64,000 nt of DNA from the NCBI GenBank assembly GCA_036936605.1, contig JAUPFV010000005.1:72862885-72926884 (forward strand), written 5' to 3'. Position numbers and translations under genes: made by a program. The stretch is from Limnanthes douglasii subsp. nivea. Its lineage: Eukaryota; Streptophyta; Magnoliopsida; Brassicales; Limnanthaceae. The notes under the pieces were generated by a model. The model did not search any database, had not been told where the DNA came from, and saw only the letters and a program-made list of their open reading frames with translations. Of the stretch, positions 54,852 to 64,000 are shown piece by piece (within the stretch, counting starts at the first letter, position 1; each line of letters begins with the position of its first letter).

Positions 54852-57470
54852 TCAAGACTGAGCCTTTGAAGATGGCTCAGCCTCATCCATCTTCTTCTTC
54901 CCCTTGGGATCGTCTTTCTCTTCAGGAGGACCCTCCCCGACATTTTCTTCTGCCTCTTCAGAAGAGGAAGCACTAGAATAGTCATGCAAGTCTCTGTCAG
55001 CCATGGTGGGGATGGGAAGGTCTTCGTACTCTACGTGAAGCCACAAATCTCCCAAGTTCCTCTTCGGGAACTTCTCATGGAAGAGCAGGACCATGTCTGA
55101 TTTCACCTTGGCATACATTTGCTCTTGAGTATCTATTACGTTGTTGGCATAAGCATCGATCTTGGCCTGGATTTTGGCCTCTTGCTCCCTTAGTAGATCA
55201 GCTTTCTCCTTTGCAGCCTCGGACACAGTGTTCTCAAGTGCAATCTTGTCATTTGTCAAGTTGTGAATGACTTGATCCTTGGCCTTGACCTCCTTTTTTG
55301 AAGAAGTGAGATATTTATTTACTCCGGACAACTTCTCCCGGAGCTCCTTGATAGTGTCTTCCAGAGTAGCAACTTTGGTGGTCCACCCCTCTTGGTTTTT
55401 TTTTCAGCTCCTCGTTCTCCCCCTTTAAAATGTCAGCATGTTGAGTGGCAGTAAGAAGGTCATCGGACAGCGTCTCCTTATCAGACTTGAGGTCTTTGAT
55501 AATGTCTGCCTGACTTCGAACTTGCTTCTCCAACACAAGCACCGGCTGAACACTACTTCATAAAGAGTGAGCTATAATGTCCCTTTCACTTGAAACAGTA
55601 AAAGTCTTACCATTAAAAGTGACGGTGTTTGAAGTACTCGGAGGGAGGTAAGGCCCAGCAAAATCGTCTATGGGGAGGTTGATAAAGTATTCACCAAGCC
55701 CACCAAGACCAGTGATGTCTACCCCATCAATGCTAAGACCTCCCCCTTCGACCTCATCAGTTTGAAAGTCACCAGGTATCTCCTCTGTTTGTGTTAGGTC
55801 AGTGGGATCAACATGGGGGAGAGGCTCCGGAGGCCAGAGAGAAAGTTCATCACCCTTAGAGGTCTTCTTCTTCTTGGCCTCCCTATCCTTGCTTTCAGCT
55901 CCCCGTTTACGGTCTCTTTTGGAAGCCCTTGGGGGTTTTGGGGAGTGAACTTCTTGCCTAACACTCTCCTGCTCTACCACTTCCAAGAGAGCAGCATCAA
56001 TCTGGCTTGGGGCTGGCCCCTCCGGATTTGTTAAAACAGCTTCCTCCACCTCAGCAGGGTCCGCTCCACCTACCATTTTCTTGCCCTTCTTCTTTTTTCC
56101 TTTCATCTTACTCGGGGCCTTGGCCCGGCCTGACAAGTAAAGTGTCCCATTCGGTTCGTGTGTCCTCTTGAGCACTACATCCGGAGGGGGTTGAGTGGTG
56201 AGCTCTTCCCAGGTTAAGTCCCTCCGGCCAGTAGTGTTCCAGAGGTGAGACCTTGCTAAGTTGCCCTCCGTGAAAGCATCGTGGAACCGGTTTTCCCACC
56301 TTTCAGCAGTCCAAGTGGTGATCTTGGTGCAAGTGGTCTGCCCGAACTTTAGATAGTCATTGAAGTCCTTGGGCAGTTCTGCTAATAAAAAGACAAAGCC
56401 AATCAGTTTAAACAAATTTGATAAAAGAAGAGATAAAAATATAAAGTAGGAGCCTTACGATCACTCCTCCATCTGCCGGTGAGGAGACTTGGGTTGACTC
56501 TGGCCTTGATTTTCTTCCTGTTCTCCCAAGCACCACTTACAAACAGGAATTGAGTCCTCCAATTCCTCTCCGACTCTAGCAGGTCATCCACTGCTTTGAA
56601 GTTATCCCCCATGTTGAAGTGATAAAAGGGGATGTGGTGGTTTCTGCAGAGACTGGCCACAGCAGCAAACTCCTCCATCGGTAGAGGAATCCCGGAGATC
56701 CTAGAGGCCATAATACATGCCATGAGGGTGTACCAAGCATTGGGACTCAACTGGCTTGGATAGAGCTTTATCAGATGAAAATATCTGACAATCTCTGGGT
56801 CCAAGGGAAATCTGAGCCCCCAGTTAAACAGCTCCGTGAAAATAACTATCTCGCTCAGCTTGCAGTCCATGGGAGTTTCGGGGTTTATAGGGATTCTTAT
56901 CTTCACGTTCTCCGGAATTCCCCACTTCGTACGCATCCGGCCCAGGTCAGCTGTGTGGATGAAAGTGTAGTTTATCTTTTGCAGGGCAATGAGATACTTA
57001 ACATTGACCTTGTGAAAACAAGGCCCCACCTTTCCTTCGAGACACTCCGGCAGATCCGGATGCCTCAAGAACAACTTTTCCTTGCCTTTATCTTTTTGGG
57101 CAGCAACAACACTGCCAGTCTTTCCGAAAGGTTCGAACTCAAATGGAGCCTCTTCGATAGAATCCTCCATTATTTCCTCCATGATTGAGAAAGAGTTTTC
57201 AGTCGCAGTGGTGAGAGGGAGGTTTGGATTTAGCTCAGCCTGACTTCCGGCCTAATGAGCTCCGGTACTCTCCTGATTTCTAGCCTCTGGTTGGGGCTCT
57301 ATTGTGGACGTTTCTCTTCGGGGACTTGAGCCAGTGCCCTCCGGACCGGACAGCCTGTCCCTGGGTGCCCTAATGGGTACTTCTGACCCAGTACTACTAT
57401 CTTTGCGCTTTTTCTAATTCAGAGAGGTTGAGCCACCCGCCTTTGATCAGAGCGTCCTAGCCGTGAACAT
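54852..57470 (-). pseudogene. E4 antisense gene, PF04195-like with coiled coil
   Basis: ATG at 57470 (MFTARTL, then a one-base loss) opens the conserved N-terminal block. The main open part starts at 57182 (MEEIMEDSIEEAPFE) with the PF04195-like domain: FHKVNVKYLIALQKINYTF, IFTELFNWGLRFPLDPEIVR, YPSQLSPNAWYTLMACIMAS, IPFYHFNMGDNFKAVDDLLE. An intron is inferred at 56458-56382. Exon 2 has ENRFHDAFTEGNLARSHLW, a bipartite basic segment (KRDRKRGAESKDREAKKKK) that could be a nuclear signal, an in-frame TGA at 55558-55560, then a coiled coil (55540-55130) with a one-base gain in a nine-T run (55396-55404), and KSDMVLLFHEKFPKRNLGDL, ending in an acidic tail at 54852. Only a few lesions. Function unknown; probably nuclear and DNA- or chromatin-associated, which is inference. 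Confidence 0.75.
56382..56458 (-). other. Inferred intron in E4 antisense gene
   Basis: On the minus strand the donor ATC/GTAAGG starts at 56458 and the acceptor TTATTAG ends at 56382 (alternative CAG at 56379). It is 77 or 80 bp and T-rich, joining WRSD to LPKDFNDYLKFG. E2 has a 79-bp intron at the same point. Confidence 0.65.
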
Positions 57471-57566
57471 AAACAACCTGAGTACAAATTTGTTTTTGAG
57501 AGAAAAAGCTTTGAGGATTTGCAGAGTGAAAACGAAAGTGATGGTGAAACAGTAGAAAGTATTTCA

Positions 57567-57747
57567 ATTTATAGTAAATCTCAAAAAGGAGTCTTGATTC
57601 CTAGGAGAATTCGAAAAGATTAGTAATGATTAAAAGACGGCGCTGATGTCATCCTCATTAATGAAGAGGTTGCTTTTCGAAGAAGGTGGGTGCGAAATTC
57701 AAGGTGAAAAAATGGCTGAAACAACCAACCAAAAAGTGACACGTGTC
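57567..57747 (-). promoter_or_regulatory. E4 antisense-gene promoter region
   Basis: Minus-strand CACGTG palindrome within GACACGTGTC (57738-57747) and TATA box TATAAAT (57573-57567) upstream of the ATG at 57470 (97 bp from TATA). It lies between the antisense gene and the 3' LTR, which starts 167 bp away. Arrangement shared with E2 and E3. Confidence 0.5.
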
Positions 57748-57913
57748 CCATGAACTCTGGCAAAAAACCGTTTGGATATATAGAGTTTTTTCAGTCCGGA
57801 TAAAGCCATAGCACAAGTCGAAAGACCTGTCCGGGTAAAACTGCCCCTGACATCAGACTGTTTTTCAGGTTTTTGGCAAAGGTATTTGAACAAACACCTA
57901 AAAAAGAGGCTCC

Positions 57914-58299
57914 TAATGAGTCCGAATGTTGCTACCTCTCCGGACGGGGATAGTTCGGACTAAGATCACCAGACCGGACAGGGCAGTTCGAACACCTAGC
58001 CTATTGGACTGTTCGAACTATGACTAAAGTACTTAAAAACCTAAACACTTCTTGATTAAGCTGCTTGTTCTTCTACTAAAAGCTCATGGGTCCTTGAACA
58101 TGACCCGGAAGCCCATAAAGCCCAAATACAAGGGTATAAATACCCAACCACCCGCATTAAATATGGGTAATGAAAATTAAATACAACCAGACTGCTTAAT
58201 TCTCCCTCTAATCTCTACTCAAACATTAAACACCTACGTACTTCCACAAAATCTAAAACAAATTACAAATTTACCCTCAGACAAAAATTAACCACACAA
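57914..58299 (+). repeat. E4 3' LTR (386 bp)
   Basis: TAATGAGTCCGAATG to AACCACACAA: both terminal dinucleotides have mutated (TG to TA, CA to AA), yet the target duplication GTATT follows at 58300. A 20-bp gap relative to the 5' LTR falls after GACCCGGA. TATA box at 58135-58142; GTTCGAAC at 57986-57993 and 58011-58018. Confidence 0.9.
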
Positions 58300-59271
58300 G
58301 TATTGATCCACAAATATGGACGAATCATAATCGGATTAAAAAAAATACTATAACCAAAATGGATCGGACCAAATTCAGGTTCAAATAAAAAAATCTGAAT
58401 TGGTCATCCAAACCCGGCAGTCCACGGACAACCAACTATCATCCATATCCACACGAATATGCTAGTATATAGATTATACCCTTATAGTAAACTTTTTAAT
58501 ATTCGTTTTCATAATTATTTTTAGATAAATGAGATGTGGTACTTAACTTCTATAATAATTTTACTTCTCTTAACAACTATACGTTCATTTTCAAGAATAC
58601 TTTTGAGATGATCCAATAATTGTTTCGCTTGATACATAATGCTATATAGAATGAAATATAGAATTACGATACACCATGCTCTCATATGTCCTCTTTGTTT
58701 TCCAGCCCCGAGGCCCCAATCTCTAGTGTGTCCTTTTTGTTTTCCAGCTCAGACGTTCTGATCTCTTATGTGCCGTATTTGTTTTCCAACTCTGATGCCA
58801 CAAACTCTGATGTTTATTCCTTATTTTCTAGTTTATAAAAATGATAATCCCCGCATTCTTTGCCTTTCAAAGTAACGGTCTCCTCAAATTCGATATGGTG
58901 CTCATTGTTTCATATGGATGTGATCCAAAAAAGTTGATGACTCGCGATAGGCTTGTTAACATTGGCATGACAAGGTTGTTGGTATCTAGCTTATAAAATA
59001 AGTAAAAAAATATTTTCCAACCAAAAAATAATGATTTCAAGAGTTAAAATGGCTCTAAAAATAAAAACAACATTTAAAATAAATTAGAAAGTGCTTTTAT
59101 CAAATTTGGTGCATTAATTATAACTTTATATCCAAGCAGTTTGCCCTCACAAATTATTAATTATGTTTTAAAACACCACTTAAATCCAAAACTAGATCTT
59201 AAATCAAAAAAATTACATTAAATTTTTATTCATCGTCGAGTTTTTACATATAAAATATTCAATGTTTCACA
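58300..59271. repeat. Long non-coding repeat, end of unit 3 and partial unit 4
   Basis: The first part (GATCCACAAATATGG to about 58640) completes unit 3, with TGAGATGATCCAATAATTG near 58602. Then unit 4 starts in mid-unit with the 42-bp minisatellite (starts 58679, 58721, 58763 and 58805), GGATGTGATCCAAAAAAG (58916) and CTCACAAATTATTAATTATG (59147). It stops before the AT run, close to the solo LTR. Confidence 0.75.
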
Positions 59272-59276
59272 TGTAT

Positions 59277-59677
59277 TGGTGAGGTTAATTATCGTATGAG
59301 GGTAAATTTGTAATTTATTCGGTATTTTGTGGTGGTATATGGATGTTTAATATTTAGAGTAGAGAGACAATTAAGCTGGCTGGTAGCAGTTAATTCTCAT
59401 TACCCACACTTAATGCAGGTGGTTGGGTATTTATACCCTTAAATTTGGGCCCCTATGGGCTTTCAGGTCATGTTTAATGAACCCGGGTCATGTTCAAAGA
59501 CCCATGAGCTCTAAGTAGGAAAGCAAGTTGCTTAGTCAAGAAGTGTTTAGGTTTTTTAGTACTTTTTTCATAGTTCGAACAGTCTCATAGAGCTTTTATT
59601 CGGAGTGATCTGTCCGGTCCGGAGGCCTTGGACCGATCTGTCCCTGTCCGGGGAGCAGGCAGAATTCGGACTCATCA
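59277..59677 (-). repeat. Solo LTR of the E4 family, inverted (401 bp)
   Basis: On the minus strand it begins TGATGAGTCCGAATTC and ends TTAACCTCACCA. A perfect 5-bp target duplication TGTAT flanks it (59272-59276 and 59678-59682). It shares GGTATAAATACCCAACCACC and CATGGGTC(C/T)TTGAACATGA with the E4 LTRs but is clearly more diverged. No internal sequence remains, so it is the product of recombination between two LTRs of a former element. Confidence 0.93.
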
Positions 59678-59682
59678 TGTAT

Positions 59683-61320
59683 AATTACTTAGTTTTCGCA
59701 AGTACTATCGTAGATTTTCAAATTTTAATGGTATAAATTAATAAACGATAAGAACAATGATCTAAAGTCAATATTTTATCTAACCAGTTTATCATTTCAT
59801 TGACTATGTAATTAGTTTTATACGACATCAAGTTTGTGAGATCAATTATTATGATTTCACATATATTATTTATAAAAAAATTCGTATCATATTATATATA
59901 TGTTTCACATACTATTTATATACGGTTTCTCACGTATGTTACAATAGATTTTGCAAGACTTGTGGTTAGAATGACCAAACATAATTCAATATTGCAGCGA
60001 TGACTTATTTAGTTTTATTCGTCATCAATGCTGCGAAAGCAGTTAGGAAAGTTTTGCACAACACAAATGATGTCATCTTCATTTTCCATCAGCTATACTA
60101 TATTTTTTCCATATTACTTTTTATTTTTTGCATTTACAATTATTTTGATTTAGCAAGTAACATGGTAGATTTTTATATTTATGGTTTAAGTTGGAAAATG
60201 ATAAGAATAAGCATCTTAAGAAATTTGTTTGCCTAAATATTGCTACAACGACACCAAAACAACATATTATCCCTAACAAAACGAGAAGATCCACAGTCTG
60301 AATTGTGTAGAATAATTCGCCTTTGTATTAAATATATTTTTATTTTTATTTGTCATATATCTTGGAAAAAAGTATATATAATATATGCATGTGAAAATGT
60401 AAAAATAATATTATGCACCAAACAGATGGTGTATTTTGTGAAATTCATAATTTGATAGACAAATTTCTTAAGCTATTTATTAATGCAATTAGCAAAATTA
60501 TGTTAGGATTACGACGTGTCCTTGTGATTTTCAAGTCATGTGAGAAATGTAGAGTTTATAGTTATGCTTGATTTTACAAATCAATTACACAACATTTCAC
60601 ATATGATAATTAATGTAGTTGCAGAATAATAGGTTCAAAGCCTATGGAAATAATTTTCACAATGTATTGATACCAGTTGTGCATTCATACTATAAACTAT
60701 ATATGCAAAACACACATAACAAGTCTCACATTAAACCTGTTTATAACAAGTTTCGCAATGCAACAACGATGAGTATTATCTTCGTCTTTAATTATATGAA
60801 TTTATAAATCTAAAATATTGATAAACAAACTTGAAAGTAATTATACCTCTTACATGGCTGATGACGTTTCCATAAATTTTGTGGTATGTATAGTTATTTT
60901 TTCGTTTTTTAATCCATATATTCAACTTTTAAAATGAACGCGAAAAAATTTAAAAATGAATAACAACTATTTTTTACCTAAGCTTTCTAGTTGAGGAGTT
61001 AAGTGCTTTCCTTTATTTAGTAGGAATGGTATTAGAGTTGAGTAACTTTAGAATTCATTGAACTTAGGTGTTATATAACTATGTTAATAAAATGGTGATA
61101 TAAACCGTAATTCAATAAACATATGATGGTAGTGGAAACAACCCTCTGACATTGGTACTTCATGTAATATTCATAATAGGCAGTTGTACCATCAAACATC
61201 TATTTTGTTTGTACAATCTATGATCAACCTTAAGGAATATCTACCAACGACTGAAGTTGTCCTATTTTTAAAGGTTAACCATAAAATATCAAAACCAAGT
61301 TTTATATATAAATATAAAAG
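59683..61320. other. No recognised feature
   Basis: Very AT-rich. Short open frames near 60000-60455 have no recognisable motif, biased composition (Ile, Phe, Tyr, Asn) and no matching neighbour. I see no LTR, inverted terminal repeat or RNA gene. Confidence 0.4.
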
Positions 61321-61324
61321 TATA

Positions 61325-61545
61325 TTCAATAATCTTCAACAGGTAAAGTTCATGCACTTAAGTTCTAGTTGGAAAAGTCCGTGCATATAGGTTTTAGCAG
61401 TAAACTTATTGATCCTAAGTTTCAGCAGGTAATGTTTATTAACTTAATTTTATGCAAAGCTTATTATCATAAATTTTCATAGAGCTTTTGCTCTTAAATT
61501 TCAGAAGAGATATTTGCGCTTAAATATCAGTAGAGCTCTTGCATT
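61325..61545. repeat. Degenerate tandem array, 24-29 bp unit, about 8 copies
   Basis: A motif like CTTAAGTTTCAGCAGGTAA, then a GTTTAT(T/G)-type end, recurs with cores near 61338, 61367, 61396, 61424, 61452, 61479, 61503 and 61529. The unit shortens along the array. It lies just past the end of a copia relic, where its LTR would be expected. Confidence 0.65.
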
Positions 61546-61559
61546 GAACTTTTTGAGCC

Positions 61560-64000
61560 TACATTTAATAATTCTCCACTTAGGCTTACAATATCTTCAA
61601 TAATGATTTCCTAATTTTCCAACTAATATTTAATATGGAAATTCAATCCATTTAATTCCCATATATGAACAAGTTTCATCTAGTACATGAACATTGAAAC
61701 TAGTAATACTTTGGTTAGAGCATATGGAGGATTTTTTTCACTTGTAACATTTGTAATCTTCACTTTCTCATTATCAATCATATCTCATATAAAATAAATC
61801 TTGATATTCATATGATTAGTTTTCTCATGGAACTTGAGCTTCCTCATCCATGAAAAACACTCACATTGTCACATAACAATGTAATTATTTTGCTTCATAC
61901 CCTTAATTTCCCTTAAAAATCCTTTTAATCATATGTCTTCCTTTACTCTTTTAATACCAACCATATTCTCATCTTCATAATATAATATTTATAAATAACC
62001 TAAAGTTGAGTTTTTAGTGTTAAGGCAACATGCATAATTAGAATTAACATACCCTTTCAGCATTTCATTAGCTTGGTACCTCTTATTATAAACAACTCAA
62101 CATATGTTGAATCCTTTAAGTATCTCATGATCCATTTAAGAGCCTGTCAGCGAGGCTTCATTAGATCATGCATACATCTGCTCAAAATACTAATTAAATG
62201 TGCAACATCAAGTATCGTGCATATCATTTCATACATAATGCTCATGATGACATTAACATATAATATTCTTTGCATAAACTTTTTAATTTTTACCTTGATT
62301 GGTTTTTTCGTAGTACATAATTTAAATGCAAGTCTCAACGACTGTGGATTTAGAAATGCCAAACTTCTTGAGAATATTATGTATGTATTATTGTTGAGAT
62401 AAGAATATATAATATCTCAATATATTAATCATAATATCTAATCCTAGCATCTTTTTAGTCTCTCCTATATTTTTCATTTCAAACCTTTTTTCAACTTAAT
62501 TTTCTAAATTTCAATCTTTTTCATTACTTTCGAGCTATTAATAATTTGATCCACATATAGTAGCAATATGAGACAAATCTATACGTGTGCTTTCTCATTG
62601 CAATAAACATAATTGTCATAAAATCTTCTCATATGGTTGATTAACTTTATGAAAGAGTCCAATATATCAGTGAGTATTTCAGCTCATATAAATATCTCTT
62701 CAACAAACAAACATCATGTTATTTTTCATTTCTGAGTAACCTTAAGATTGACTCATATAAATAGTCTACATCATTTATTCATTAAAGAAGGTAATAATAA
62801 CATCCATTTGATTTAACTCAATATCAAGTCTAGCAACAATTGTCAATAGAACCCTTATATAGGTTTGCTTCATAACCGGTAAGAATTTTTTTATTAAAAT
62901 TAATATCTTTCTTTTGTGTAAAACCATTAACCACAGGCCTAGTTTTTAACTTAAACGATTTAAATCTGAGGATATATTTCTTTTATTTTAATATCCATTT
63001 GTATCCAACAAGTTTATAACCTTTTGATTGCTTTACAATAATACATGGGACAATCTTCTTCATTAAATTAATATTTTATCTTGCCCATTTCTATCATTTC
63101 AACTTATTATTGCTCTTCATAGAATTGTGAGGGTTCCAGAATATTTTCCATCATTTTAATATATAAAACAACATCTATTCATACCTTTATGTTAGCTTAC
63201 TGGGTTTTCGTGTTATATCTCTCACCAACTGAATAACTGTCAGTATGAGCATGTTGCTCTTCAGTTTACATGCAAAATGTGTAAAAACTCAAACTCTCAC
63301 ACAAGGTCTATCTTATGCAAAATTTTAAATTCATCCACATTAGCTAAACTTGTACCAAGTTTAAATCCACCCTCAGCAAAAACATCATCTATTATACTAT
63401 CTTCTTCAAGCTTCACCGCAACTTCAACTTATTTTTTGGCTTACTAAATATAGTTTTTACCTTACACCACATCTTCATTATATATCACGTATTTGTTCAT
63501 TAAACTTTTTTAAATCTATATTTTGGACACCATAACCTATAAAGTTTTACTCATTCCAGGTAGTCGTTGAACAAACACTTTAGTGCTCACAAATGAAGTT
63601 TGACTTGTTTCACATGTGCATAAGCAACATATTCAAACACTTTTAAATGTTTTAACGCTAGTTGTGTTCTAGTCTATCTATTTTGAGCACATATAAACTC
63701 TAGAACAAAAAATGGGCTCATGTTGATGATGTATACAATTGCTTTTGTTGTCTCTCCCAAAAATATTTGATTTATATCAGATTTTCAAAGCATATATATT
63801 ACCATTTCTAGAAAGGTTAATCATCTCATGAATACCATTTTTAAAGGGTTATTTTTACGGTTACGTGTCGACTAATCTAATTTTTAGAATAATATATAAT
63901 GAATAGTTTATTCACAAACCCCAAGCCATTCTTAGTTCTTAACTTCTTCAACAATTTCCTAATATAATTCTCTACTAGATTCTTCCAGTATTTAAAAGCA
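61560..64000 (-). pseudogene. Ty1/copia pol relic, runs off the window
   Basis: Minus strand. Integrase near 63480-63760: TKAIVYIINMSPFFVLEF, LKHLKVFEYVAYAHVKQVKL and YRLWCPKY (family form GCVAYAHVKQDKL, KGYRLWCPE). RT near 62770-63010: KLVGYKWI, KTRPVVNGFTQKKDINFN, LLTIVARLDIELNQMDV. RT end near 62147-62362: YEMICTILDVAHLISILSRC, MHDLMKP. RNase H and tail near 61690-61890: ITLLCDNVSVFFMDEEAQVP, NHMNIKIYFI, SEKNPPYALTKVL. A polypurine-like AAGTGGAGAATTATT on the minus strand near 61570-61585 marks the start of the 3' LTR. Many stops. Confidence 0.8.

Larger units (their letters stand above)
48156..58299 (+). mobile_element. E4: most complete Tat-type Ty3/gypsy retrotransposon
   Basis: 10,144 bp with a perfect 5-bp target duplication (GTATT at 48151-48155 and 58300-58304). 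Order: 5' LTR, primer site, gag, protease, RT/RNase H, second RNase H, integrase, conserved block, hairpin pair, antisense gene (minus), its promoter, polypurine tract AAAAAAGAGG (57900-57909), 3' LTR. I count about 19 substitutions and one 20-bp gap over 386 aligned LTR positions, roughly 5 percent divergence. At least ten stops or frameshifts make it non-autonomous, but its products might be trans-complemented. The youngest Tat-type copy here. Confidence 0.9.

Noticed and set aside
60000..60455. Two adjacent open frames on the plus strand as small genes
   Set aside because: Hydrophobic Ile/Phe/Tyr-rich translations typical of random AT-rich DNA, with no homologous copy in the window.

Overview
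The window looks like a heterochromatic, gene-poor stretch of an AT-rich flowering-plant nuclear genome, most likely a eudicot. The evidence is dense nesting of plant-type LTR retrotransposons (Ty3/gypsy Tat lineage with a second RNase H, a chromovirus, Ty1/copia relics), a tRNA-derived SINE, a Mutator-like transposase and a plant mobile domain gene, with no recognisable host gene, rRNA or tRNA. Almost every coding region is broken by stops or frameshifts. I worked by eye and could not run alignments, so the ends of decayed coding regions are approximate; LTR ends with target-site duplications are firmer.

Layout. A copia relic (300-670, minus) is followed by E1, a truncated Tat-type element (890-5608, plus). 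E1 is cut in its antisense gene by E2, an opposite-strand Tat-type element (5609 to about 15610, minus). E2 carries a SINE (7469-7695), and a CRM-like chromovirus, D (15611-21162, plus), sits in its gag leader. Next come a PIF/Harbinger-like element (21680-22245), a decayed Mutator-like gene with transposase plus OTU-protease domains (23243 to about 25930, plus), and a convergent plant-mobile-domain gene (27690-29310, minus). A copia relic lies at 31190-33000 (minus). From 33040 to 59271 a non-coding repeat of about 2.9 kb recurs in tandem as at least four partial copies. It was invaded by Tat-type elements E3 (36644-45910) and E4 (48156-58299, with a 5-bp target-site duplication) and a solo LTR (59277-59677). 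The right edge is another copia relic (61560 to beyond 64000, minus).

The most interesting content is shared architecture in the four Tat-type elements. Each has gag-protease-RT-RNaseH-second RNaseH-integrase (or the surviving part), then a conserved 50-bp block just after the integrase stop, then a region that is a tandem array in three of four copies (a different unit in each), then a gene on the opposite strand. The antisense gene has the same parts in every copy: an N-terminal block starting MFxA, a domain resembling the Pfam 'putative gypsy type transposon' family (PF04195), an intron of about 79 bp at the same place in E2 and E4, a basic segment, a coiled coil and a C-terminal block near KSDMVLLF. 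Upstream of it, three copies keep a palindromic CACGTG box and a TATA-like box at similar spacings. This suggests a second transcription unit convergent with gag-pol. Antisense extra ORFs and variable 3' tandem repeats are known for plant Tat elements; the shared promoter, intron and paired short hairpins are what I would follow up.
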